NCBI GenBank assembly: GCA_029850585.1
Contig: JARCRQ010000030.1
Coordinates: forward strand, 1 to 64,000
Source: Sideroxydans sp.
GTDB lineage: Bacteria; Pseudomonadota; Gammaproteobacteria; Burkholderiales; Gallionellaceae
Reading direction: 5' to 3'
Length of the DNA: 64,000 nucleotides
Each line of letters begins with the position of its first letter. Within the stretch, counting starts at the first letter, position 1. Positions 37,382 through 46,132 of the stretch are shown piece by piece. The position numbers and the translations under genes were made by a program. A model generated the notes under the pieces. The model did not search any database and was not told the DNA's origin. It saw only the letters and a program-made list of their open reading frames with translations.

Positions 37382-37858
37382 TTGAATAACCGCACTGAAC
37401 CAGATTTACTTTATATCGTCGTCTCGAAGCTGGACATTCTGTCTGGCAATATCCAACCCACAATTGATGCCCTTAATTCGCTGACTTCATCACCTGCAAA
37501 TGCCTTGCGCTGGCATGAGCGTGTTGCAGTTGTTTTTGATGGTTATAACGATACGCAGTGGGAGATTTTTGAAATTGCAGAAGCGCGGGATTTTGTCTTT
37601 CAACTTGACGAGCGTTTTCCATTTTGGCTTTATTTTTTATCGAAAGCTCGTTTTGAGCTTCAGTCCATCATGTTGTGTTTTTTGCCGCCGTTTTTGACAC
37701 GAGAAGCAAAGGCTAGAATTTTTCCAGAGAAACTTAAAACGTTAATGGAGGAGCGATGGCTACCCGCGATGACTTTTATGGCTGAGTTTTCGGGTCTGAC
37801 GGAAGCGGAATTTGAGAAAATGACTGAGAGTGTTTTTGAGTATATCGAGATGGAATAA
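37382..37858 (+). CDS. Hypothetical protein (158 aa)
   Basis: VAVVFDGYNDTQWEIFEIAEARDFVFQLDERFPFWLYFLSK; weak resemblance to chlororespiratory-reduction-6-like proteins. Confidence 0.5.
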   Translation: MNNRTEPDLLYIVVSKLDILSGNIQPTIDALNSLTSSPANALRWHERVAVVFDGYNDTQWEIFEIAEARDFVFQLDERFPFWLYFLSKARFELQSIMLCFLPPFLTREAKARIFPEKLKTLMEERWLPAMTFMAEFSGLTEAEFEKMTESVFEYIEME

Positions 37859-38112
37859 TACTGTTTGCCAAAATCCAATTTTTACGTATCACCAGTAAGG
37901 TAGTTTGTCAGAGCGGAAAGTTTCGCAAGCGGGGTGGTGATTGAGGGCTGCTTTTGAGAAACTTGGTGGGTGTTTTCGGTACGAGGACAGACACTACCGA
38001 ATTTTAAGCAAGGATGACACAGCTCGCCTTGCTAACACCCGATACGGAACTTACCTAAATAATATTTTGAAAGCAAGTTTAGATTTGTATATGAATGATT
38101 TTCGTTTGCCAA

Positions 38113-38406
38113 TCACGCCGCCAATCTCAACTCGACCTTTTTTCCCGCCCGCGTTGCCAAAGTAATCAGCATATCCAAGCTGAATTTATCCCACTTGCCG
38201 CGTATCAAATCTGAGACGCGCGATTGAGAAATTCCTAGCACGGCGGCTGCATCTATTTGCGTCCATGCTTCATCGCGGATTTTGATGCGCAGTTCGCCCA
38301 TCAACTGTGAGCGCATCGCAAGGATAGTGGCTTCTTCGGGCGAGAATCCCAAGTCGATAAATACGTTGCCGCACGACTTGGTTATTTTGAGTTTTTCAGT
38401 TTTCAT
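38113..38406 (-). CDS. XRE-family HigA-like antitoxin
   Basis: MKTEKLKITKSCGNVFIDLGFSPEEATILAMRSQLMGELRIKI...TQIDAAAVLGISQSRVSDLIRGKWDKFSLDMLITLATRAG. Confidence 0.88.
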   Translation of the reverse strand: MKTEKLKITKSCGNVFIDLGFSPEEATILAMRSQLMGELRIKIRDEAWTQIDAAAVLGISQSRVSDLIRGKWDKFSLDMLITLATRAGKKVELRLAA

Positions 38407-38726
38407 TTCGCACTCTCCTTGAGTCGCTTGTAACGAGATGCCGCTAGGTCGATGTCTTCTTTGCGCGTTTGCTGGGTTTTCTTTTGAAAAGCGTGTAGCA
38501 CATAAATCGCATCGGCAAATTTTGCGACGTAAAGAATTCGCCATTCGCCCAACACATGAACACGGATTTCGTATGCGCCTGCGCCGACATTGAGCATCGG
38601 CTTCCAATCGGATGGCATCAAGCCTAGCTGAACTTGCCATAGTTCATGCCCTGCTGCTCCTTTTGCTTCTTTGGGAAATTCGGCTAGGTCGTCTTCGCTG
38701 GTGCCTGTGAATATGAGTGGCTTCAT
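38403..38726 (-). CDS. RelE/HigB-like (phage Gp49-like) toxin
   Basis: DDLAEFPKEAKGAAGHELWQVQLGLMPSDWKPMLNVGAGAYEIRVHVLGEWRILYVAKF. Confidence 0.88.
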   Translation of the reverse strand: MKPLIFTGTSEDDLAEFPKEAKGAAGHELWQVQLGLMPSDWKPMLNVGAGAYEIRVHVLGEWRILYVAKFADAIYVLHAFQKKTQQTRKEDIDLAASRYKRLKESAK

Positions 38727-38768
38727 GGCATTAATATATAAGTATTTAGATATTTCTGCAAGGGCTTG

Positions 38769-40556
38769 TTAGTACCCCAACATCCGCGCACCCTGATAAA
38801 AAACAAAGCTCACCAGCCATGCCAGCCCCAGCGACCAGAGGATAGAAAATAGCGTGAAGCCCATGTCTTTGGCTTCGCTTTTTAGCGTGGCGATGGTGGA
38901 TAAACACGGGGTGTAAATCAGCGTGAATAACATGAAGCTGTAGGCTTGCACCCAGTCGAGTTGCTGGGCTAATGCGCCGCCTAGAGCATCGCCTGAAAGT
39001 CCGTAAATCACCGCCAGCGAGCCGATAACAATCTCTTTGGCGACGAAGCCGAAGATGAGGGCGATGGTGAGTTCGGGGGTGATGCCTAGCGACGCGAATA
39101 AAGGGTGTAGCCAGTTTCCTATCATGCCGGAAAGCGTATCCGCGCTGGCGGGAACGGCGGTGAAGGGAATGTGCGTGAGCAGCCAAACCAGCACCACGCC
39201 GGCGATGATAAATTGCGTGGCGCGGCGTAAAAAATGCGTGACTTCATGCCAGCCGCGCAACAGCATTTGCCGCGCGGTGGGGAAGCGGTAAGGCGGTAGT
39301 TCTAATACGAACGGTTCTGAATTTTTGAATTTATTTTTGAATAACAGCGCGGTCACAATCGCGGCGGCGAAGCTGAATAAATATAGGCTGAACAGCACCA
39401 GCGGCGCGGCTTTTGGCGAAAATAAAGCGGCAGTAATAAACACAAAAACTTGCAAGCGCGCCGAGCATAGCGAGAACGGAATGACCAGCATGGTCAGCAA
39501 ACGCATGGAGCGCGAGCGCATCACCCGTGTGCCCATCAGTGCGGGGACATTGCAGCCAAAACCCATCAGCAACATCACGAAGCCGCGCCCGTCTAATCCC
39601 AATCTTGCCATTAGCGCGTCCATCAAAAATGCGGCGCGCGATAGATAGCCGCTGTCTTCGATAATTGCCATAAACAAAAAGAACAATACGATGATGGGTA
39701 CGAAGGCGGCGACGGTTGCTACGCCGTTGTAAATGCCGTCTAGTAGCAAGCCTTGCAGGGCGTGCGGCAGCGCGCTTAACGCGGGAGCGAGTGCGGCTTC
39801 GCGCAACCAAGTGAAGCCGATGGCGATGCCACTTTGTAGTGGTTGTCCAAACAGGAAGATGCCTTGGAATAGCAGATACATGATGGCGAAAAATATCGGC
39901 AATCCTGCCCACGGATGCAGCATCACGCGGTCGAGTTTTTCGGTGAGATTTTCTGGTAAGCGTGCGGGGATTTGCACCGCGTGTTGCATCACGCGCGCCA
40001 TCTCGGTGGCGATATGTTCGTCTTGCTCCAACTGGCTGCGTAGCTGTTCCGCCATGCCAGGCGTTGGATAGCGCAGGGCGCGGGTGATGGCTTGCAGAGC
40101 TTCGTGATAACCGTTGCCATATTTTCCGCTGAGTAAAAATATCGGCATTTCTAACAAGTCGGACATTTTTTTGCTGTCGATGGTGATGCCGAATTTCTTG
40201 GCTTCGTCCGCCATATTGAGCAGTACCACGATGTTCATATTGAGCTGCTTGAGTTGCAGCAACAAACTCATCTGGCGTTCGATTTGCGTGGCGTTGAGGA
40301 TGATTAAAGCGAGATCGGGTACGTTGTCGTGCAAGAAATGTCGCACCACTTGTTCATCGTCGGAATAGCCGTGTAAATCATAGATGCCGGGCAGGTCGAT
40401 AATCTCCACCATATCGCTGCCCAGCAAAATTTTTCCACTCAGCAATTCCACCGTGATACCCGGCCAATTGCCCACCCGTGCCGAGCCGCCCGTCATGCGA
40501 TTAAATAACGTGGATTTGCCCGTGTTGGGCATCCCTAACAGTGCGATACGCTTCAT
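38769..40556 (-). CDS. feoB: Ferrous iron transport protein B
   Basis: IALLGMPNTGKSTLFNRMTGGSARVGNWPGITVE; FGCNVPALMGTRVM. Confidence 0.97.
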   Translation of the reverse strand: MKRIALLGMPNTGKSTLFNRMTGGSARVGNWPGITVELLSGKILLGSDMVEIIDLPGIYDLHGYSDDEQVVRHFLHDNVPDLALIILNATQIERQMSLLLQLKQLNMNIVVLLNMADEAKKFGITIDSKKMSDLLEMPIFLLSGKYGNGYHEALQAITRALRYPTPGMAEQLRSQLEQDEHIATEMARVMQHAVQIPARLPENLTEKLDRVMLHPWAGLPIFFAIMYLLFQGIFLFGQPLQSGIAIGFTWLREAALAPALSALPHALQGLLLDGIYNGVATVAAFVPIIVLFFLFMAIIEDSGYLSRAAFLMDALMARLGLDGRGFVMLLMGFGCNVPALMGTRVMRSRSMRLLTMLVIPFSLCSARLQVFVFITAALFSPKAAPLVLFSLYLFSFAAAIVTALLFKNKFKNSEPFVLELPPYRFPTARQMLLRGWHEVTHFLRRATQFIIAGVVLVWLLTHIPFTAVPASADTLSGMIGNWLHPLFASLGITPELTIALIFGFVAKEIVIGSLAVIYGLSGDALGGALAQQLDWVQAYSFMLFTLIYTPCLSTIATLKSEAKDMGFTLFSILWSLGLAWLVSFVFYQGARMLGY

Positions 40557-40783
40557 GTTTTTTGCACCTTAATTTTTGCTGCTTCGCTGCGGCGTAACAC
40601 GATGTCGGTGGTGCCGATGCGCACTTGTAGTGGGCCTGAAAAACTGGCTTTGCGTATCATTTCGATTGGTTTACCAACGCGAAAACCTAATGCCATCAGG
40701 CGTTGATGCAGGGCTTCTTCGGCGTGTATTGCCGTGATAGTGGCAATGTCGCCAGGCTGCAAAGTATTGAGGGAGTTGGACAT
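40553..40783 (-). CDS. feoA: Ferrous iron transport protein A
   Basis: LNTLQPGDIATITAIHAEEALHQRLMALGFRVGKPIEMIRKASFSGPLQVRIG. Confidence 0.95.
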   Translation of the reverse strand: MSNSLNTLQPGDIATITAIHAEEALHQRLMALGFRVGKPIEMIRKASFSGPLQVRIGTTDIVLRRSEAAKIKVQKT

Positions 40784-40884
40784 ACGCAGCGGACGAATTC
40801 AGTGAGGCAGCATTATTCCACAGCAGCGCGGCTTTTGGCGTGCCTTGAGGTAGAATGCGCGCTTTGATTTTTGGCGAGTACGAG

Positions 40885-41763
40885 ATGATTAAGGGCAGTA
40901 TTGTTGCGATTGTGACCCCGATGTTGGCAGATGGCAGTTTGGATTTGCCTAGCTTCTGCGCGTTGATAGATTTCCATATCGAGCAAGGCACGGATGCGAT
41001 TGTGGTGGTTGGTACGACAGGTGAATCCCCGACAGTGGATTTGGCTGAACACGAGTTGCTGATTGCCACCGCCGTGCAGCACGCGGCGAAGCGTATTCCC
41101 ATCATCGCGGGTACGGGAGCGAACTCCACTAAAGAAGCGATTGAGCTGGCAACCTTTGCCAAAAAAGCGGGTGCGGATGCTTCGCTGACAGTGGTTCCTT
41201 ACTACAACAAACCGACGCAAGAAGGTCTGTATCAACATTTCAAAGCCATCGCCGCAGCGGTCGATATGCCGCACATTTTGTATAACGTGCCGGGGCGTAC
41301 TGTGGCGGATATGCACAATGACACGGTGCTGCGCCTAGCGCAGATTCCCAATATCGTCGGTATCAAGGACGCGACGGGCAACATCGAACGCGGCAGTGAC
41401 TTGCTGGCGCGCGCACCGAAAGATTTTGCCATCTATAGCGGCGACGATGCCAGTACGCTGGCGTTGATGTTGCTCGGTGCGCACGGCACGATTTCGGTAA
41501 CCGCGAATGTCGCGCCAAAATTGATGCACGAGATGTGCGCCGCAGCGTTGGCGAATGATGTGCTGATAGCGCGCGCGATTAACTTCAAGTTGCTTGCCTT
41601 GCATCGCCATTTGTTCGTCGAAGCCAATCCGATTCCGGTGAAGTGGGCGGTGGCACGCATGGGAATGATGCAAAACACCTTGCGTTTGCCGCTTACGCCG
41701 TTGTCGAATGCCGCGCACGCGCAAGTCGAACAAGCCATGCGATTAGCTGGCGTGATTGCTTAG
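40885..41763 (+). CDS. dapA: 4-hydroxy-tetrahydrodipicolinate synthase
   Basis: [54 protein letters not shown]. Confidence 0.97.
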   Translation: MIKGSIVAIVTPMLADGSLDLPSFCALIDFHIEQGTDAIVVVGTTGESPTVDLAEHELLIATAVQHAAKRIPIIAGTGANSTKEAIELATFAKKAGADASLTVVPYYNKPTQEGLYQHFKAIAAAVDMPHILYNVPGRTVADMHNDTVLRLAQIPNIVGIKDATGNIERGSDLLARAPKDFAIYSGDDASTLALMLLGAHGTISVTANVAPKLMHEMCAAALANDVLIARAINFKLLALHRHLFVEANPIPVKWAVARMGMMQNTLRLPLTPLSNAAHAQVEQAMRLAGVIA

Positions 41764-41773
41764 GAATAACCGT

Positions 41774-41977
41774 ATGAACATTTTGCAAAACGTAGTGCGA
41801 TTCGCGGCTGTATTGGCATTGGCTGGCTGTACTGAATTAAAACCTTTCGATGGACACGCTGCGGCTAGTGCCGTTCCTGCTCTCTTGACCCCCGCTGATT
41901 TAAGCCCCCTCAAAACTTTGGATACCTACCAAGTTCCTGCTGCGGCGAGTGCCGTTGCCCCTGCGCTTGTTCGATAA
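41774..41977 (+). CDS. 67-aa lipoprotein in the bamC position; BamC lasso-like remnant or minimal form
   Basis: VVRFAAVLALAGC lipobox, then ALLTPADLSPLKTLDTYQVP; located between dapA and the MBL-fold gene. Confidence 0.55.
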   Translation: MNILQNVVRFAAVLALAGCTELKPFDGHAAASAVPALLTPADLSPLKTLDTYQVPAAASAVAPALVR

Positions 41978-42006
41978 CTTAGCGCGTATCGGCGTGGCTC
42001 GCTGAA

Positions 42007-42774
42007 ATGCGTTTTGCCTCACTCGGCAGCGGCAGCGAAGGCAACGCGCTGTTGATAGAAGTTCAGCAAACACGCGTGTTGTTGGACTGTGGTTTTGGTT
42101 TGCAAGACAGCATCGCGCGGCTCGCCAAATTAGGTATCTCTCCTGAGCAACTCACGGGCATCGTGGTCACGCATGAACATGGCGACCATATTTCGGGTGT
42201 GGCAAAACTCGCGCGCAAATTTAATCTAAATGTTTGGCTGACGCATGGCACGTTGCGCGCATGTCCGAAGGCGTTTGCGCATGTCGCGCAGTTGCATGAA
42301 ATTGACGCGCACCGCGTATTCGCAATTAACGATATGCAAATCCAGCCTTATCCCGTGCCACACGATGCCGCCGAACCTGTGCAATATGTATTGGGGGACG
42401 GCGCGCGCCGCTTAGGCGTGTTGACCGATGTGGGTTGCAGTACGCCGCATATCGAAGCGATGTTGAGTGGCTGCGACGCGCTGGTGTTGGAGTGCAATCA
42501 CGATAGCGATTTGCTTGCTCATGGTGATTATCCTTATAGCTTGAAACAGCGCGTGAGCGGGCGGTTTGGACATTTGAATAATCAACAAGCCGCCGCAATT
42601 TTGGCAAAGTTAGACAATAGCCGCTTGCAACATTTAGTTGCCGCGCATTTGAGCCATAAAAATAATAGTTCCGAATTAGCCGTGGCGGCATTGAGTAGCG
42701 TGTTGAATTGCGCAAGTGACTGGATAGGCGTAGCAACGCAAGCAGATGGATTTGGCTGGCGAGAAATAGTTTAG
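42007..42774 (+). CDS. MBL-fold metallo-hydrolase (YycJ/WalJ-like)
   Basis: MRFASLGSGSEGNALLIEVQQTRVLLDCGFG; VVTHEHGDHISGV. Confidence 0.92.
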   Translation: MRFASLGSGSEGNALLIEVQQTRVLLDCGFGLQDSIARLAKLGISPEQLTGIVVTHEHGDHISGVAKLARKFNLNVWLTHGTLRACPKAFAHVAQLHEIDAHRVFAINDMQIQPYPVPHDAAEPVQYVLGDGARRLGVLTDVGCSTPHIEAMLSGCDALVLECNHDSDLLAHGDYPYSLKQRVSGRFGHLNNQQAAAILAKLDNSRLQHLVAAHLSHKNNSSELAVAALSSVLNCASDWIGVATQADGFGWREIV

Positions 42775-42911
42775 GGGCAGCGAGGAGCGATGCCGCAAGG
42801 GTATTCTCACGAAACAACGGGGCTAAAGCACCTGTTTCTGAGTGAAGGATTGAGGGTTGGAAAAACCAATTCACTGCATTTAACGCAATCCCCAATCCTG
42901 TTCTTAGGACG

Positions 42912-42939
42912 AAAAAAAACCGACTTGCGTCGGTTTTTT
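42912..42939. terminator. Rho-independent terminator
   Basis: AAAAAAAACCGACTTGCGTCGGTTTTTT. Confidence 0.85.
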
Positions 42940-42963
42940 GTGCAACGAATAAGTTGTTAAGAC

Positions 42964-43212
42964 TTATTTCTTCATTGCGTCAGCAGCAGTTGCAGCAGCG
43001 CCAGCAACAGTAGATGCAGTAGCAGCAACTTCTGAAACAGCAGCAACAGCAGATGCGCCAGCAACAGCAGATGCAGCATCAACTACAGCAGGAGCGGCAG
43101 CAGCAACAGCAGAAGCTGCGTTTGATGCAGCGGCAGCAGTTTCAGCAGCTTTTTCGCCACAAGCAGTCAAAGCCAAAGCCAACAAAGCAACAACCAGAGC
43201 AGAACGTTTCAT
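42964..43212 (-). CDS. Low-complexity Ala/Val/Ser-rich lipoprotein
   Basis: MKRSALVVALLALALTACGEKAAETAAAASNAASAV... lipobox LTAC. Confidence 0.7.
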   Translation of the reverse strand: MKRSALVVALLALALTACGEKAAETAAAASNAASAVAAAAPAVVDAASAVAGASAVAAVSEVAATASTVAGAAATAADAMKK

Positions 43213-43375
43213 TATGTATTTCCTTAAAGTTAAGTTATTAAAATCAATCTATATTTTGAAACGGCATCGCAGCAAAACCGACTCAGCCAAAATCAAAGTG
43301 GCGGCATTCTACCAGCGAATTTTAGAAAATCTAGGCTTATCGCAACAAAATTTAGCTAGCCATACGACTCTTGGC

Positions 43376-43864
43376 TTACAAGCCTAATTTAGTTGCGCTA
43401 GGGGCGGCGGTAGAGCTTGCCCACATCTCTAAAAAACGTCCTTGGTAAGCGCGCGCTTGACTGGCTTGATGCAATTCAAAAATGCCTTCGGGTGCATCGA
43501 AATGAAAACGACGTAAGCAATGATCGGTATCTGCCACGGCAAATGCCTCGCTCAAGTGTTGCAGACTTTTAGGTAGTTGATGGATGGCAATGGCTGCGCC
43601 AAATTGCTTGACGAGGATTTCGATGCGTGCGCATTGGGTCGTTAAGTAACGGGTCTCGTGGGCGAGAAAATAAACGCGGTGCGTGGGGCTGGCGAGTAAA
43701 AATTTATGCAAAATTTCAAAACGCGTCACACTGTTAAAGCCTTGCTGCGCGAAATCTTTATCGAATAAATATAAGTTTTGTTGCGCCATGCCGCACAGCG
43801 TATCTAAGGCGGTGACGAACTCCTGATTGCCGTGTAATGCTTGGCTAGTTGGCGGGCTTACCAT
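43376..43864 (-). CDS. Hypothetical protein (DUF7931-like)
   Basis: 162 aa; LYLFDKDFAQQGFNSVTRFEILHKFLLASPTHRVYFLAHETRYLTTQCAR; follows the RoxA-like gene. Confidence 0.55.
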   Translation of the reverse strand: MVSPPTSQALHGNQEFVTALDTLCGMAQQNLYLFDKDFAQQGFNSVTRFEILHKFLLASPTHRVYFLAHETRYLTTQCARIEILVKQFGAAIAIHQLPKSLQHLSEAFAVADTDHCLRRFHFDAPEGIFELHQASQARAYQGRFLEMWASSTAAPSATKLGL

Positions 43865-45002
43865 GATTTTTCTCCTTCACATTGAGCTGTAAAAATCCGT
43901 TTGAATACCACTCAAAAATTAAATCCAGCAGCGTCGCCGAGTAATTATCTTTCGCGCCCAGTTGGCGATGGTCGGCTAATTCGCGCAGGATTTTATAATC
44001 ACTCGCTTCACACGGTATCGCTTCACCATTGATAAAAATGCTGCCAGCGTGACACAGCATTTGTGTTTTGAGATTAAGCGTGATGCCTTGCGTGGCTAAG
44101 GCTTGCGTGAATTTATCTCGCTTTATCGCACGCGTGGGCGCATCAAAAAAGATATGCGCTTTGGGCTCGCTTAAATAGCAGCCCAAAAATTGCGCCACAT
44201 CGTCTTCGTCCCAACGAATTTCATTTAATTTTTGCGTGACTTTCGCCAGCATCTGCGCACCAATTTCGGCTGGATGTTTTTGCACGGTTAATTCGGGGTC
44301 GGCATACATGCCGTCGGCGCACACGGTATCTTGCAAATAGACTAAAAATTGCTCAGCTAATTCTTGATACGCGGGAGTGCGAAAGCCAATGGAATAGGTC
44401 ATGCAATCATCTTCGGCGATGCCGTTGTGCGCGTAGTGCGGGGGCAGATAAAGCATGTCGCCAGGGGCTAACAGCCATTCTTGCTCCACTTTGAAGTCAC
44501 TCAAAATACGCAGCGGCGCACCTTCAATTAGGGTGCGGTCGGCTTGTGCTGAAATCTGCCAGCGACGATGCCCCACGCCTTGCAGTAAAAACACATCATA
44601 AGAATCAAAGTGCGGTCCCACCCCGCCGCCTTTGGGTGCAAAACTGACCATCAAATCGTCTAAGCGCGCGTGCGGAATAAAATTAAATTGCTTGAGCAAT
44701 TCGGCTCCGCTGGCTAAATGATGATTCAGCCCTTGTACTAAAACTGTCCATTTAGATTTCTCTAAATGCTCAAAATCTTCAGCGAAGAAAGGTGCGTTTT
44801 GCAAGCTAAAACGATTGCGCTGTTGCTTGATAAGGCGAGCTTGTGCATCGTCCTCGCAGGCGAGGTTAATGAGTTCATCGCGGCTTAATAAGCCGTTAAA
44901 GTTAGGGATGGCTTGACGAATTAACAGCGGCTTTTTTTGCCAGTAATCGCCTAAAAATTGTTCGGCAGTCAGACCGCCTAAGAGGGTGGTGAGATTTTTC
45001 AT
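43845..45002 (-). CDS. roxA: JmjC-type ribosomal oxygenase (RoxA/YcfD-like)
   Basis: LGGLTAEQFLGDYWQKKPLLIRQAIPNF; GVGPHFDSYDVFLLQGVGHRRWQI; LYLPPHYAHNGIAEDDCMTYSIGFR. Confidence 0.92.
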   Translation of the reverse strand: MKNLTTLLGGLTAEQFLGDYWQKKPLLIRQAIPNFNGLLSRDELINLACEDDAQARLIKQQRNRFSLQNAPFFAEDFEHLEKSKWTVLVQGLNHHLASGAELLKQFNFIPHARLDDLMVSFAPKGGGVGPHFDSYDVFLLQGVGHRRWQISAQADRTLIEGAPLRILSDFKVEQEWLLAPGDMLYLPPHYAHNGIAEDDCMTYSIGFRTPAYQELAEQFLVYLQDTVCADGMYADPELTVQKHPAEIGAQMLAKVTQKLNEIRWDEDDVAQFLGCYLSEPKAHIFFDAPTRAIKRDKFTQALATQGITLNLKTQMLCHAGSIFINGEAIPCEASDYKILRELADHRQLGAKDNYSATLLDLIFEWYSNGFLQLNVKEKNHGKPAN

Positions 45003-45098
45003 GGCGCGAATTATAGCCGTGCCCTTGTCTGCTGAATGGACTGAAATTGGGGATTTTCATTTTTACGTTTACAATGCGCGCCCTTTAAGGAGACCGCC

Positions 45099-45575
45099 AT
45101 GCACCCCCAGCCATTAAACGTAGCAGCGGAAGCCCCGCATTTTGAATTGCCCGATGCGGATATGCAGACGTTTTCTTTGACGGCGCAGCATGGCAAGAAC
45201 GTGGTGCTGTATTTTTACCCACGCGATGACACGCCAGGTTGCACGCTGGAGGCCAATGAATTTACCGATTTGATTGATGATTTTGGCAATCTAGATACGG
45301 TGGTGGTGGGAATCAGCCGCGACGACTGTTTAAGTCACGCGAGCTTTCGCGATAAGTACGGCTTGGCAGTGCAGTTGTTGTCCGACCCCGATGCGCGAGT
45401 ATGTAAAAAATATGCAGTGATGTATGAGAAAGAAACCGAAAGCGGTAAAAAATTATCCATTAAACGTTCGACGTTTGTGATTGATAAAGTAGGTAAGTTG
45501 CAGCATGTCATGTACGGCGTAACCGCTCAGGGACATGCGCAAGCAGTATTAAATTTAATTAAGGAAATGAAATGA
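45099..45575 (+). CDS. bcp: Bcp/PrxQ-type thiol peroxidase
   Basis: VVLYFYPRDDTPGCTLEANEF. Confidence 0.94.
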   Translation: MHPQPLNVAAEAPHFELPDADMQTFSLTAQHGKNVVLYFYPRDDTPGCTLEANEFTDLIDDFGNLDTVVVGISRDDCLSHASFRDKYGLAVQLLSDPDARVCKKYAVMYEKETESGKKLSIKRSTFVIDKVGKLQHVMYGVTAQGHAQAVLNLIKEMK

Positions 45576-46057
45576 AAATTAGTAAAGATAGCGTGGTCTC
45601 GTTGACCTACCAATTAACCGATTCAGCAGGCGAAGTACACGAAAAAGTGGGCGAGCCAATTAGCTATTTGCACGGTGGTTACGATGGTATTTTTCCTTTG
45701 GTGGAAGAGGCTTTGCATGGTAAAGCGATTGGCGATAAAGTCAGCGTGACTTTGCAACCTGATGATGCGTTCGGTGAATACGAACACGAAATGGTTGAAG
45801 TCGAAGCGCGTAGCTCGTTCCCTAAAGATGTTGCCATCGGTATGCAGTTTGAAGGCGCGCCTGAAGAATCAGACGAAGAAGATTTTATTTTGTACACTGT
45901 GATTGAAGTGAACGATGACGAAGTGACCGTCGATGGGAACCATCCTTTAGCGGGTAAAACTTTGACCTTCGCTTGTACGGTTACAGGCATTCGTGCTGCG
46001 ACAGCCGAAGAATTACAGCACGGTCATGTGCATGAAGAAGGCAGTCATTTGCACTAA
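45572..46057 (+). CDS. slyD: FKBP-type peptidyl-prolyl isomerase, SlyD-like
   Basis: VVSLTYQLTDSAGEVHEKVGEPISYLHGGYDGIFPLVEEALHGKAIGD; His-rich tail. Confidence 0.94.
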   Translation: MKISKDSVVSLTYQLTDSAGEVHEKVGEPISYLHGGYDGIFPLVEEALHGKAIGDKVSVTLQPDDAFGEYEHEMVEVEARSSFPKDVAIGMQFEGAPEESDEEDFILYTVIEVNDDEVTVDGNHPLAGKTLTFACTVTGIRAATAEELQHGHVHEEGSHLH

Positions 46058-46081
46058 GCTGCGCTGAATTTTTTAGCGAAT

Positions 46082-46114
46082 AAAAACTCGAAACTTTACG
46101 GTTTCGAGTTTTTT
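46082..46114 (+). terminator. Rho-independent terminator
   Basis: AAAAACTCGAAACTTTACGGTTTCGAGTTTTTT. Confidence 0.85.
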
Positions 46115-46132
46115 AATTTTTAAGAGGCTGAT

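Noticed and set aside
37941-38165. 74-aa plus-strand ORF before the HigBA-like pair
   Set aside because: Overlaps the 3' end of the antitoxin gene, ends in antisense-derived peptide, and shows no recognisable family; could be a remnant but not supportable as a gene.
43053-43241. Gln-rich plus-strand ORF MRQQQQMQHQLQQ...
   Set aside because: Complement of the Ala-codon-rich lipoprotein gene on the minus strand.
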